DNA of 64,000 bases from Poseidonia sp038127845 (GCA_038127845.1 JAYPIL010000002.1:5788-69787), one strand, 5' to 3'. Numbered from the stretch's first letter, positions 35,717 to 45,584 are shown. A program made the numbers and translations. Notes: a model not told the origin generated them from the sequence alone.

Positions 35717-36487
35717 TCAAAACACACCGTTGTCGTTGCATTTTTTACATCCGGCACCTTGGCAATACGGGCAGGTCGCCATAACCAACAACTTGCTTCT
35801 TCGTTTGCTCATGGCCAGGTTCTGATCGGCCTTCAAAAAGCGGGAACTTTCCGAACGGCCCAAATGCTTGTCGTCATGGGCTTCCTTGTGGAAAAACGAA
35901 CGCCGGAAACTGCCTGCTTTTTCCCGGCGGCGTTCAAGTTTCTCCCTTGTTTGAACCACGGCTTCGGCCTCCCAGTATTTCGGTCCACGAATCATCAACG
36001 CCCCGAGAATTGCAAACAGAATCTGAATTACCCACGGCTGAACGGGAACGGGCGACAGGTCGGCCAACCCTTGTGAACTTGCAGACGATGGCAACCATCC
36101 CAACCGATCGAAAACAGCAAGACCGCAAAGCACACTGCCCATAATGAAGCCAGCTTTCCGCAGCCGTTTCGCCCAGGCTTTGTTTTGTGGAAGTTCGAAA
36201 CCGTACACAAACAGGAACAATCCTTCCATCAGCATGAGGACGTCTGCACCGGACCACTGCCCAACTTCACCCAGACAGTAGGATGTCCCGCTGTCCCGTA
36301 ATTCTTGTTCCACCAAAGACGGCGAGCACGACGGTTCAAACATCAGCATGGCATCAAGTTTGTAGCCGTCAGCACCGTCAATGACCCTGGGTGCGACCTC
36401 GCCAAACTGGACATTCGCAATCACGAAAAGGAGCATGGCGGCGCCCACCAGCGTCATGATTTTCCGAACAGAGAGTCCAAGCACCAT
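35717..36487 (-). CDS. Membrane protein with C-terminal CxxCxGxGC zinc-type motif
   Basis: A 256-residue protein of unknown function. Four membrane spans are visible: residues about 10-27, 82-97, 110-127 and 150-168. A basic cytosolic helix (REKLERRREKAGSFRR) follows. The extreme C-terminus is CPYCQGAGCKKCNDNGVF, which matches half of a DnaJ-type zinc cluster (C-x-x-C-x-G-x-G plus C-x-x-C-x-x-x-G). An external loop has two further Cys residues (EPSCSP, SYCLGE) that could form a disulfide. It lies upstream of smc on the same strand and divergent from nadB. Function not recognised. Confidence 0.65.
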   Translation of the reverse strand: MVLGLSVRKIMTLVGAAMLLFVIANVQFGEVAPRVIDGADGYKLDAMLMFEPSCSPSLVEQELRDSGTSYCLGEVGQWSGADVLMLMEGLFLFVYGFELPQNKAWAKRLRKAGFIMGSVLCGLAVFDRLGWLPSSASSQGLADLSPVPVQPWVIQILFAILGALMIRGPKYWEAEAVVQTREKLERRREKAGSFRRSFFHKEAHDDKHLGRSESSRFLKADQNLAMSKRRSKLLVMATCPYCQGAGCKKCNDNGVF

Positions 36488-36605
36488 GCGGGGTCCTCAT
36501 CCTTTCGAGCCGCAAGGGATTGATAGTGCTTTTGAGCAACGCAGCGGGAACCTGCCCTCCACTATCGTCAAGAAGGGGTGATGTGAGGACAACACGGGAG
36601 CGGTT

Positions 36606-38243
36606 ATGGCCCATATCGTCATCATCGGAAGCGGCATTGCGGGCCTTTTCGCAGCGTCAAGGCTTGCGGATGCGGGACATGACGTTACCGTCGCCACCAA
36701 ACAACGGACCAAAGACTCCTCCACCAACTGGGCGCAGGGGGGTATTGCTGCCATTCTTGACAAGACCAATGAAGAAGGGAAAGAGGCCCACGTTCAGGAC
36801 ACGCTTCTCTCGGGCGACGGTCAATGCGACGAAGCCGTGGTTCGAAGCGTCATCGAGGAGGCTGGAGAGCGAATACAGGATTTGATTGCTCTCGGCGTGA
36901 ACTTCCAGAAAAAAGACGACGGAACCTATGCCATGGCCCGTGAGGGCGGGCATTCTGCCAAACGAATCCTGCATGCCAAAGACGCCACCGGGCGTGAGAT
37001 TGAACGCGCGCTCTCAACCTATGCAGAACAACATGCGCAGATTCTCCTGCGCCCGAACACCCTTGCCATCGACCTCATTCAACGGCATCATGGCGACCCT
37101 TCTCAGGGCGTTGCTGGCGTCTGGTGTTTGGATCAGCAAACGCAACAGGTCATCACCCTCGAAGCGGATGCGGTGATCCTCGCTACGGGAGGGGTTGGAC
37201 GCCTTTGGAAGCAAACCACCAACCCTGGTGTTGCGACAGGCGATGGTTTAGCCATGGCCTATAGAACGGGAGCATGCGTTGATAATCTCGCCTTCATTCA
37301 ATTTCATCCGACCTCACTTTCCACCAACGCGCAGCGCCCGTTTCTGATTTCAGAAGCCCTCCGTGGCGAGGGTGCGGTCCTCTTGGACGATGAGGGGATG
37401 GCCGCATGGCAACAAGCCTGTAAGCAGGTAAAGGGCACCGGGCAGGACGCCCCCCTACCTGACATCTATTCATTCACGCTCAAGCACACGCCAGCAGGGT
37501 CAATGGCCACACGCGATATCGTGGCCAGAGCCATTGACCAGCAACTGAAAACGACCGGGAGAGGTCACGTTCATTTGGTGACCAGTCATCTTCATCAAGC
37601 GACGCTCGAGGAGAAATTTCCAACGATCGCTCGCCGGCTCAAAGCCGAAGGGTTAACCCTCGGCGTCGACCCCATACCCGTGGTTCCCGCCGCTCATTAC
37701 ATGGTTGGCGGCATCCGTGTGGACCGTGTCGGACGTGCGTTCCAACAACAAAACAACGAACCGATGCCACACCTGTTCGCCATTGGAGAAGTCGCCTGCA
37801 CCGGGATGCATGGGGCAAATCGGCTGGCATCAAACAGCCTTCTCGAGGCCGTCGTGTATGCACACCGTGTCGCACAGCACCTCATCGATCAACCGCCCGA
37901 AACCTACACAGGAACCCACCCCTCGTGGCGAGCTGAAGGACTGCACTCTCTGCGCGAGCACGCCCCCATCGTTCATGATCGAACCAGCCTTGTGGCGACC
38001 ATGTCGCAAGAAGTGGGCATCGTGCGCTCAAACCAACGGCTTCGAAGAGCACAACGGAGATTGATGTTGCTCAACGAAGAAATTGACCGGATTTGGAAAG
38101 CATCCTTGCCCTCAAGAGCCATCATTGAACTTCGGAATTTGGCGTTAATTGGGCATTTGGTGGTCAGGAACGCGTTGGAACAAACGGCGAATGCAGGCCT
38201 GCACTACAACGTTGATTTGGTCAAGGGCGACACGACCGAATAA
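36606..38243 (+). CDS. nadB: L-aspartate oxidase
   Basis: A 545-residue FAD enzyme that oxidises L-aspartate to iminoaspartate, the first step of de novo NAD synthesis. It has the dinucleotide motif IIGSGIAGLFAA (5-16), SSTNWAQGGIAA, the substrate-side FHPTSL, the arginine/glutamate segment ISEALRGEGAVLLDDEG, HYMVGGIRVD and GEVACTGMHGANRLASNSLLE. The C-terminal helical domain separates it from incomplete family members and supports NadB over succinate dehydrogenase flavoprotein. No nadA or nadC is in the window. Its 3' end overlaps panE by 23 bases in convergent orientation. Confidence 0.92.
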   Translation: MAHIVIIGSGIAGLFAASRLADAGHDVTVATKQRTKDSSTNWAQGGIAAILDKTNEEGKEAHVQDTLLSGDGQCDEAVVRSVIEEAGERIQDLIALGVNFQKKDDGTYAMAREGGHSAKRILHAKDATGREIERALSTYAEQHAQILLRPNTLAIDLIQRHHGDPSQGVAGVWCLDQQTQQVITLEADAVILATGGVGRLWKQTTNPGVATGDGLAMAYRTGACVDNLAFIQFHPTSLSTNAQRPFLISEALRGEGAVLLDDEGMAAWQQACKQVKGTGQDAPLPDIYSFTLKHTPAGSMATRDIVARAIDQQLKTTGRGHVHLVTSHLHQATLEEKFPTIARRLKAEGLTLGVDPIPVVPAAHYMVGGIRVDRVGRAFQQQNNEPMPHLFAIGEVACTGMHGANRLASNSLLEAVVYAHRVAQHLIDQPPETYTGTHPSWRAEGLHSLREHAPIVHDRTSLVATMSQEVGIVRSNQRLRRAQRRLMLLNEEIDRIWKASLPSRAIIELRNLALIGHLVVRNALEQTANAGLHYNVDLVKGDTTE

Positions 38244-39150
38244 GCGTGGCCAACAATTGGTTGACAGGCAACGACAGTCCGTGCTCCTCTCCCTTGTTGA
38301 CCACCGCTTGGTTCAGCGCCTCAATCTCCGTCGAGCGTCCTTCTTTGATGTCTTGGAGCATGCTGCATTCGTTGTTCGCCGTGGCCTCCAAAACGACTCG
38401 CAAGCGTTGTTCAAATTCAACTTCGTTTGGAATCTCAATTCGTTCGAGTTGGGCGACCTTGGCCGCCTCTCTGTAAACCGTCATGCATGAACTGAACAGT
38501 CCGGGTTCCAACAACTCACCGTTTCGCAAACCAGCCAGTGCTGCGATAGGGTTGATGCTCACGTTGAGAAGCACCTTCTCCCAGACCATCGAGGCTGGGT
38601 CCGCTTCAGGTTGAGGAGACAACCCCGCGGCTGCCATGACCTTCAAAAGCGAGGAAAAGGCTTCATCAGAAGGACCCAGCGAAGTTTTTGCAAGACGCAA
38701 GTTGCCTTTTCCGGCCCAGACAACTTCGCCATTCGGTTGGGTAAAGGCACCGTGCGTCGTCGTGGAGGAAACCACCCGTTTTGTTCCAAGCACACCGTTC
38801 AGCGTTTCTGCATGGCCCAGGCCGTTGGAGACGGCGAAGGCAATTCCATCGGTTTTCAAAAAGAACGAAGCAGCCCTCGATAGCGAGGGAACATCATAGG
38901 ATTTGCATGCGAGGATGACAATATCGGACTGGGCTTTGAATTCTGACGGCGTATCCAACTCTTCACACGTGAACAAAAAACGGTCTGCGGGAACGGGAGC
39001 CATGCTCTGCCCCGTCACGCTGAGGCCCTCAAGGATGGCTTGAGCTCCCCGTTCACCCCGAACATGCAGATGGACCTCATGCGGCGTTGAGGCCATGCAC
39101 GAAGCAAACACTCGGCCGAGCGAACCGACGCCGAGAACGGTGATCCTCAT
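38221..39150 (-). CDS. panE: 2-dehydropantoate 2-reductase
   Basis: A 309-residue NADPH-dependent ketopantoate reductase of coenzyme A synthesis. It has the N-terminal Rossmann motif VLGVGSLGRVFA (5-16), ILACKSYDVPS, AVSNGLGHAETL, the catalytic-lysine segment WEKVLLNVSINPIAALAG and the C-terminal SMLQDIKEGRSTEIEALNQ signature. The length is normal. It is downstream of the site-2-protease-like gene on the same strand, nine bases after its stop, so they may be co-transcribed. Archaea with PanE-type reductase use it in the standard pantoate route. Confidence 0.93.
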   Translation of the reverse strand: MRITVLGVGSLGRVFASCMASTPHEVHLHVRGERGAQAILEGLSVTGQSMAPVPADRFLFTCEELDTPSEFKAQSDIVILACKSYDVPSLSRAASFFLKTDGIAFAVSNGLGHAETLNGVLGTKRVVSSTTTHGAFTQPNGEVVWAGKGNLRLAKTSLGPSDEAFSSLLKVMAAAGLSPQPEADPASMVWEKVLLNVSINPIAALAGLRNGELLEPGLFSSCMTVYREAAKVAQLERIEIPNEVEFEQRLRVVLEATANNECSMLQDIKEGRSTEIEALNQAVVNKGEEHGLSLPVNQLLATLIRSCRP

Positions 39151-39159
39151 GACTCCACC

Positions 39160-41724
39160 TCACTGGTAACTCGCAAGATGGAGCACAACCGTTCCGGCCT
39201 CCAAGCTCAACCACATGGTCGCCAGCGGTGATTCGGGAGGGATGAGAGAAAACGAAGTGGCGCCCGAAGGTAAGTCGGTGCCGTTCCAATTGTGCTGCCA
39301 TTCGTCACCAAAACTCCCTTCTCTGGTCAGCCGGAAGGGCACAGGTTCATCGCTCGGATTGGTGATGGTGAAGGTCGCCATTTCGGTGTTCAACAGCGTC
39401 CCGTTTGATGCAATCGCCCAAGGTGTGGACCAGAACCGGGTGCTGGTCCCCATCCAGGAAATCAGCAATTCAGGCCCTTCCTCAACAGCGAAGGCAACAC
39501 GAGGGTACGGAGAAAAGAGATCGTCGCAAAGTGAAACGTTGGTGCCATCAACCATGAGAAGCGTGAGGTTCTGTTCAGCCTCTACCAGCGGGAGATAGCC
39601 CGAGGAACGAACGGTTGTGTCCCAAACCCACGCTCCACCGTCCATCGGTCGCGGGGGTGTGCTCAGGCTTGCGTTCAACGGACATTGGTCTTCGTTGGCG
39701 AGAAGGATTCCTCCCTCTGCAAGCAACGCCCCCCATCCGAAGTCGGGATCCGAGGTGATGGTCCACCCGCTTACAGGAACATACGCTGTGACCGGCCTGC
39801 GTTCGGGAAGAAGTGGGGTAAAGGTGTCGTTGTTGAGATGAAGCGTGGCCATGGATGGTTGGAAGACCAACGGGTCGAGTCCTGAAAGGCAGACTCGGTC
39901 GGGAACATCGGTGTAGTTAGCCTTGAGTTCCTGAGAGCCGTCCATCAGCACAAGCGGGGTCTGGACGTGTTCGAGGCCCGTTGCATCGATTTCAATGGAA
40001 AGCCACGAGGAATTGACCAGTGCTCCTTGCAAGTCAACGCAACGAAGAACGGTTGAGCCGTCAAGGTCGTCGTACCAGCGCTGAGAGGGAACCACTTCGA
40101 GGGCGGGGCGAACGCTGAACGGAACCGTTTCGTAGCCGTCGTTGATTTCCAGCATGTAGGTGCCCGTTGCCATGGTCGGCTGCACGGTGCCGTCCCATGT
40201 GAGGTTCAGCCAGAAAAACGCCGTTCGCTGGGGCAACAGGTCAGCACCGCATCCCTCTCCGTTGAACGTACGTGTGTCCTCACCATCACAGTCCCATTCC
40301 ACGTTCCAATCGTGCTCATCGTATGCAAACGAAGCGTGAATGGCATAGGGTTGACGCAAGGAAGATGGATTGGTGATTTTGACCATCGTTCTCGAAAGCC
40401 AAGAACCGTCTTCCTGGAGAACGGCCACCTCAGGTGCTTGCAACTCAAAGGTGAGGTCAGCATTCCAATCATCGTCGTGAACAACCGGTTGGGATGCAGG
40501 CAACATCAACACGAAGACAACCAACAGCAACATGCCCATGCGGCGGTGGTCCTCCTCGCGCAGGCCCGTGGTTTCGTTGAGAATCAACGGTATACGGAGA
40601 TCGTTTCCAAAGAAAAACAACAACGGCAACAACAAGGCGAACACGAGGAACCACAGTGAGAACGCTTCGAACACGCCGAAGACATAGGCACAGAACAGCA
40701 CGATAACGAAGATCAAACTCTGTGTGCTTGAGCTTCTCGCTTCCAACATTCCCATTCGAGCAATCAACAAACGACCACCGGGGAACGTTGGTATGGGAAG
40801 AATCGAGATCCAAGCGAAGAGCATCAACATGCCCCCAGCGTGAACCCACGGGTGCGCCCAAATCAAGCGGACCCACGCATCCTCACCAACCAGTTCAAGG
40901 GCAAGTAAACTGAGGAACACGGGCGGCTCGGTGAACAACGGCATCACCGTAGAGGCCAGATATTCAGGGGTCATCCTCAATCCCGACAAAAAGAGGACGG
41001 CTCCAAAGATGCTCAGCACCACGGGGACGGCCAAAGCCGTGAATCCCAAAGATGCACGGTCAGGCCAAGGGCGAGCGTCCATCCTCGGGAGTGTTGGCAG
41101 TAAGAGAAGGCCAAAAGGCCAAAACAACCAGTTTGAGGGGAACAAACCAATGGCGTAGAGGGCGATGGTAAAATCCGGCACCGGAAGAATATGGCCGCAT
41201 CGCACACCGTATCGTGCGGCGAGACGCTGTTGAACGAAGGAGGCGACGATGAGAACGCCGAGAATGGGGAGGGTGTAGCCCAGCAGGGCATCGAGCAGCG
41301 AGGACGTGTGGAGCCATCCTTCCGTGGGCCGGCTCGACGTCATCCAAAAATGACCGGCGAGGGTCAACGTTAATGCCGAAAGCCCCCAGAAGATCAGCAA
41401 GGTGTTGAAACGAGGAAATTGGCGCTCGGGTGTCGGGAAAACGGTGATGACCCAACCTTCGTTTCTGGTGAGTTTTGCCATCCAGCCAAGCCGATCCAAG
41501 TGCCTGTTGAGTTCTTTCAGGTCATCGTGAACATCGTCTGACTTCGGGCTGATGGACCATGCTGGCCATCGGCCTCCGTTTTCTCCGTGAACCTCCACGT
41601 ATTGCGCAAGCGCTGAAGCCAACAAATCATGTTGCGACCAAGCATGACGGTGGTGAGGAAGGGGAGTTTGGTCAAGTGATTCGTCGCTCACGCACGTTCC
41701 CCCTACCGTGTTGGTACGACCCAT
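39160..41724 (-). CDS. Site-2-protease (M50/EGY-like) homologue lacking zinc ligands, with large C-terminal exported domain
   Basis: An 854-residue membrane protein. After a soluble N-terminus (1-105), membrane spans follow to about residue 415. The region ASFVQQRLAARYGVRCGHILPVPDF (161-185, given in short: SFVQQ at the site of HExxH, then AARYGVR) and HPWVHAGGMLMLFAWISILP with PIPTFPGGR (291-318) align with the zinc-site and N-x-x-P-x-x-x-L-D-G-G helices of EGY/S2P proteases. The HExxH pair and the third Asp are absent. An exported beta-rich region (about 420-854) has beta-sandwich-like strands. It may be an inactive rhomboid-like or iRhom-style regulator. The ATG at 41724 is used; a GTG at 41691 after GGGGGAA is an alternative. 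It follows atpD by 40 bases. Confidence 0.65.
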   Translation of the reverse strand: MGRTNTVGGTCVSDESLDQTPLPHHRHAWSQHDLLASALAQYVEVHGENGGRWPAWSISPKSDDVHDDLKELNRHLDRLGWMAKLTRNEGWVITVFPTPERQFPRFNTLLIFWGLSALTLTLAGHFWMTSSRPTEGWLHTSSLLDALLGYTLPILGVLIVASFVQQRLAARYGVRCGHILPVPDFTIALYAIGLFPSNWLFWPFGLLLLPTLPRMDARPWPDRASLGFTALAVPVVLSIFGAVLFLSGLRMTPEYLASTVMPLFTEPPVFLSLLALELVGEDAWVRLIWAHPWVHAGGMLMLFAWISILPIPTFPGGRLLIARMGMLEARSSSTQSLIFVIVLFCAYVFGVFEAFSLWFLVFALLLPLLFFFGNDLRIPLILNETTGLREEDHRRMGMLLLVVFVLMLPASQPVVHDDDWNADLTFELQAPEVAVLQEDGSWLSRTMVKITNPSSLRQPYAIHASFAYDEHDWNVEWDCDGEDTRTFNGEGCGADLLPQRTAFFWLNLTWDGTVQPTMATGTYMLEINDGYETVPFSVRPALEVVPSQRWYDDLDGSTVLRCVDLQGALVNSSWLSIEIDATGLEHVQTPLVLMDGSQELKANYTDVPDRVCLSGLDPLVFQPSMATLHLNNDTFTPLLPERRPVTAYVPVSGWTITSDPDFGWGALLAEGGILLANEDQCPLNASLSTPPRPMDGGAWVWDTTVRSSGYLPLVEAEQNLTLLMVDGTNVSLCDDLFSPYPRVAFAVEEGPELLISWMGTSTRFWSTPWAIASNGTLLNTEMATFTITNPSDEPVPFRLTREGSFGDEWQHNWNGTDLPSGATSFSLIPPESPLATMWLSLEAGTVVLHLASYQ

Positions 41725-41764
41725 CCTCCATGAATCCCTCGTTGCAGAGGTTCAACGAGCAACT

Positions 41765-42382
41765 TCACTTGTTCTTGAAGCGCTTCAGGCGGAAGGTCTC
41801 TTCTCGCTCCATTTCTTCCAAACGCAATTGGATGAAGACCTTGGCTTCTTCAAGTTCGGGAATGACCTTGAACTCGAGTGCGTTCACACGGCGTTTGGTG
41901 GCTTCAATTTCCGCCAACAATCGCTTGAGGGTGGCTTCCATTTCCGACGCCTTGACGATTTTCTCAATCAATTCGCTGAACGAATCGCTGGCTTCGTCAA
42001 TGTACGGTGATGAGCCGATGAATCCAATACCCCGCTCAGCAAAGGTGGATTTGAGATTGCTTCCACTGACGCTGGGAACGACGACACCCATGATGTTGCG
42101 TCGCTCAACTTCGACTTCGGGATGGGCTGAGTTGGCGATGGCTGCTGCGCGAACAGCAAGACCACCTTCAATGGCGTTGGCCAAATCGATGCGGGTTTTC
42201 GCCAAACGATAGGCTTCGGTCAAATCCCGCTTTGCCTCAATCATTTCTGAAAGAAGGGTTCGAAATTCGTGAAACAAACCGTCCCGCTTCATCTTCAGCA
42301 ACTTGTACCCGTTCTTGGTCTGCTTGATACGACCCTTCAACTTGATGAGTTCGCTTCGGGTTGGTTTGATGTCCAATGCCAT
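41765..42382 (-). CDS. atpD: A-type ATP synthase subunit D
   Basis: The 205-residue central-stalk subunit that turns inside the A3B3 head. The long antiparallel coiled coil is typical: IKPTRSELIKLKGRIKQ at the start and ATKRRVNALEFKVIPELEE near the end, with the short hairpin insert MGVVVPSV in the middle. It follows atpB by 39 bases, with a strong AAGGAGGTGAG Shine-Dalgarno upstream of the ATG. It is the last of nine subunit genes in the order H-I-K-E-C-F-A-B-D. Confidence 0.95.
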   Translation of the reverse strand: MALDIKPTRSELIKLKGRIKQTKNGYKLLKMKRDGLFHEFRTLLSEMIEAKRDLTEAYRLAKTRIDLANAIEGGLAVRAAAIANSAHPEVEVERRNIMGVVVPSVSGSNLKSTFAERGIGFIGSSPYIDEASDSFSELIEKIVKASEMEATLKRLLAEIEATKRRVNALEFKVIPELEEAKVFIQLRLEEMEREETFRLKRFKNK

Positions 42383-42421
42383 GCTTTCTCACCTCCTTGG
42401 TCGTCGTATTTCGCTTCCACA

Positions 42422-43807
42422 TCATGCTTGGTTGTCTGGGTGGTACTTTGCGATGAGCTCCTCATCCAATCGAACGAGGTACTTCGTGTCAATGCTCGCC
42501 ATCAATTGCCAGCAGAGATTGAGCGTTTCGTCAATGGTTCGGTCTTCGTCCCGAGATTGGCGAAGGAACTTGTCCTCAAACACACCCGAGAAGTCCAGGA
42601 GTTGCTTGTCACGTTCGTTCAATGCGTCTTCACCGACGATGGCCACCAAACCGCGCAATTCACGGCCTTGTGCATAGGCAGCGTACATCTGGTCACTGAC
42701 CTTCTTGTGGTCGTCACGGGTGGTTTTCTCACCGATACACGAACCCATGAGCCGAGAGAGCGATGGCAACACGTTGATCGGCGGATAGATGCCTTGTTGG
42801 TGCAACTCACGGCTGATCACGATTTGACCTTCCGTAATGTAACCGGACAAATCCGGAATCGGGTGAGTGATATCGTCACCGGGCATGGTCAAAATCGGGA
42901 ACTGTGTGATGGACCCTTTCTTGCCCTTCACGATACCTGCACGCTCGTAGAGCATGGCCAAGTCGGTGTACATGTAACCGGGGTAACCACGACGACCAGG
43001 CACTTCTTCACGAGCAGCACCGATCTGACGGAGTGCGTCACAATAGTTGGTCATGTCCGTGTAGATGACGAGCACGTGGTAATCTTTCTCGAAGGCAAGG
43101 TACTCGGCAGCCGTCAGGGCGAGACGTGGGGTGATGATTCGCTCAACGGCTGGGTCGTCGGCAAGGTTGACGAACAACACAGCGTTTTCGAGCGCACCGG
43201 TTCGCTCCAAGTCAGAACGGAAGAAGTTGTACTCTTCAGCGGTGATACCCATGGCGCAGAACACCACAATAAACTCCTCATCGGAGTCCTTGAGTTTGGC
43301 CTGGCGAGCGATTTGCAATGCGATATCGTTGTGTGGCAAACCCGATGCTGAGAAAATGGGCAACTTTTGTCCACGAACAAGGGTGGTACAGCAGTCAATG
43401 GCCGAAATTCCCGTCTGAATGAAGTCGTGGGGAGATTGTCGGCTGTACGGGTTGATGGCCGCACCGATGATGTCAGCCTTTTCATCAGCGACGATTTCCG
43501 GACCACCGTCACGTGGGCGTCCTGCACCGTCGAGAATACGTCCGACAAGGTCGGTGCTCACGGGCAGCTTGAACACATCGCCCATGAAGGTCACACCGGT
43601 TTCTCGGTTGATTTTGGCCGTTCCTTCAAACACCTGGACAATGACGAGATCTTCGGAGGTGTCGAGGACTTGCCCGTTTTTGATGTCCCCGTTCGCCAAG
43701 CGAAGGGTCACGATTTCACCAAATGCAACAGGCTCTGTTTTGTTCAAAAAGACCAGTGGGCCTTTGACGTCGGTAATGGTTCGGTATTCTTTTCCTGTCA
43801 TCTTCAT
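42422..43807 (-). CDS. atpB: A-type ATP synthase subunit B
   Basis: The 461-residue non-catalytic subunit of the A3B3 head. It starts MKMTGKEYRTITDVKGPLVF. It lacks a normal P-loop, as expected for B: the corresponding strand reads LPIFSASGLPHNDIALQIARQA. Other signatures are GRILDGAGRPRDGGPE, NPYSRQSPHDFIQTGISAID, the PGRRGYPGYMYTDLA loop and the ITHPIPDLSGYITEGQI stretch. The ATG at 43807 follows GAGGAG directly after the atpA stop; the Met two codons later is an alternative. Confidence 0.96.
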   Translation of the reverse strand: MKMTGKEYRTITDVKGPLVFLNKTEPVAFGEIVTLRLANGDIKNGQVLDTSEDLVIVQVFEGTAKINRETGVTFMGDVFKLPVSTDLVGRILDGAGRPRDGGPEIVADEKADIIGAAINPYSRQSPHDFIQTGISAIDCCTTLVRGQKLPIFSASGLPHNDIALQIARQAKLKDSDEEFIVVFCAMGITAEEYNFFRSDLERTGALENAVLFVNLADDPAVERIITPRLALTAAEYLAFEKDYHVLVIYTDMTNYCDALRQIGAAREEVPGRRGYPGYMYTDLAMLYERAGIVKGKKGSITQFPILTMPGDDITHPIPDLSGYITEGQIVISRELHQQGIYPPINVLPSLSRLMGSCIGEKTTRDDHKKVSDQMYAAYAQGRELRGLVAIVGEDALNERDKQLLDFSGVFEDKFLRQSRDEDRTIDETLNLCWQLMASIDTKYLVRLDEELIAKYHPDNQA

Positions 43808-43814
43808 CCTCTCC

Positions 43815-45554
43815 TCAGTTGGCCTCCACAGCGTTGCCAATTTGTTCGTTCATCTCCTTGACCATGGCTTCAATGCGGTCGATGTAACCTTCTTCGAAGC
43901 GAGCGCGCATCAAGTTGGAGCGAGCGGGAACGTTGACCACATCGTTGAGCAATGCACCGTCGGCCATAGCCGCCTTGGCAGCGTCTTGGAACGAAAGGAT
44001 GGCTTTGGCCATCTCGTATTGCAACTTGATGTCACAGTAAGCGTCCACGGGGTCAAAGCCGTTCTGTTGAAGGAAGAACTCACGAATCATACGAGCGACT
44101 TCTAGCGTCAATTGCTGGTCCACCGGCAGAGCGTCGGAACCGACGAGCTGTACAATCTCTTGCAGTTCGGCTTCAACCTGAAGCAATCCGCTGATTTGGG
44201 TTCGAATTTCGGGGAAGTCCTGAGCGATGTTGTCGCGGAACCATTGGTCCAAACTCTGTGGGTAGAGCGAATAGGAATTCAACCAGTTGATGGCAGGGAA
44301 GTGACGTTGTCGTGCCAAACCTGCGTCAAGACCCCAAAACACCTTCACGATTCGGAGGGTCCCTTGGGACACTGGTTCGGAGATGTCACCACCGGGCGGC
44401 GACACAGCACCGATAACCGTGACCGAGCCGTCGTCGCCATTGAGCGTCTCAACACGGCCGGCTCGTTCGTAAAATTCTGCGATACGAGAGGAAAGGTACG
44501 CAGGGTAACCCTCCTCACCGGGCATTTCTTCCAAACGGGATGAAATTTCACGCATGGCCTCAGCCCAACGAGAGGTCGAGTCAGCCATGAGGGCAACGTC
44601 GTACCCCATGTCGCGGAAGTACTCTGCAATGGTGATCCCTGTGTACACCGAAGCCTCACGAGCAGCCACAGGCATGTTGGAGGTGTTGGCGATCATGACC
44701 GTACGGTTCATGAGCGGCTTTCCGGTGTTCGGGTCGATCAAGTGAGGGAACTCGTCCAACACTTCGGTCATCTCGTTTCCACGCTCACCGCATCCGATGT
44801 AAACCACGAGCTGGGCGTCGGAATACTTGGCAAGGGATTGCTGTGTCACCGTTTTTCCTGAACCGAACGGTCCAGGAATACCAGCCGCACCGCCCTTGGC
44901 AAGCGGGAACAGGAAGTCAAGAATGCGCATTCCTGTCACGAGAGGCGTGTCGGGTGCGTACTTCTGCGTGTAGGGGCGGGGGGTACGAACAGGCCACTTC
45001 TGCATCATGGCGAGTTCGGTGCCATCGTCGAGAACACACACGGTTTGTGTGACGTTGAAGTCACCGGATTCAATGGACTTCACCTTACCACCTTTGCCGG
45101 GTGGAACCATGATCTTGTGAATGATGGTCTCGGTTTCTTGGACGTGACCAATCACTTGACCGCTCACGACATCGTCGCCCTTCGCAACCTGAGGCTCAAA
45201 GGTCCAGACCTTTTCCATGTCAAAGGCATCTGCGTCAACACCACGGGTGATGAACACACCCATCACTTCCTCGAGCGTTGCAAGAGGGCGCTGAATTCCG
45301 TCGTAAATCTGGGTCAGGAGGCCGGGGCCCAATGCGACGGACAGCGTTTCTTCGGTGTTCAGCACAGGTTCGCCAGGACGAATACCCGAGGTGTCTTCGT
45401 ACACCTGAATAACGGCCTTGTCGCCGTGCAGTTCAATCACTTCGCCCATCAGACCTTCATGGCCAACGCGTACCACGTCATACATCGCAGCGTTCATCCC
45501 AGTGGCGGTCACGACAGGTCCCGAAATTCGGTAGATTACTCCTTCATTGCTCAT
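43815..45554 (-). CDS. atpA: A-type ATP synthase subunit A (catalytic)
   Basis: The 579-residue catalytic subunit. It has the P-loop GPFGSGKTVTQQ, the GERGNEMTEVLDEFP segment with the catalytic Glu, ANTSNMPVAAREAS, and the SSRLEEMPGEEGYPAYL loop. The family-specific non-homologous region (about 115-190, with IMVPPGKGGKVKSIESGD) distinguishes A from bacterial F1 beta. No intein interrupts the P-loop, although many archaeal atpA genes carry one there. The Shine-Dalgarno AAGGAGG is seven bases before the ATG. Confidence 0.97.
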   Translation of the reverse strand: MSNEGVIYRISGPVVTATGMNAAMYDVVRVGHEGLMGEVIELHGDKAVIQVYEDTSGIRPGEPVLNTEETLSVALGPGLLTQIYDGIQRPLATLEEVMGVFITRGVDADAFDMEKVWTFEPQVAKGDDVVSGQVIGHVQETETIIHKIMVPPGKGGKVKSIESGDFNVTQTVCVLDDGTELAMMQKWPVRTPRPYTQKYAPDTPLVTGMRILDFLFPLAKGGAAGIPGPFGSGKTVTQQSLAKYSDAQLVVYIGCGERGNEMTEVLDEFPHLIDPNTGKPLMNRTVMIANTSNMPVAAREASVYTGITIAEYFRDMGYDVALMADSTSRWAEAMREISSRLEEMPGEEGYPAYLSSRIAEFYERAGRVETLNGDDGSVTVIGAVSPPGGDISEPVSQGTLRIVKVFWGLDAGLARQRHFPAINWLNSYSLYPQSLDQWFRDNIAQDFPEIRTQISGLLQVEAELQEIVQLVGSDALPVDQQLTLEVARMIREFFLQQNGFDPVDAYCDIKLQYEMAKAILSFQDAAKAAMADGALLNDVVNVPARSNLMRARFEEGYIDRIEAMVKEMNEQIGNAVEAN

Positions 45555-45584
45555 TTTTTCTTCCTCCTTGTTTTGGTTGGAACT

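Noticed and set aside
42269..43351. Open frame of 360 codons on the plus strand
   Set aside because: Antisense to atpB and atpD, both clearly real, and its translation shows no family pattern.
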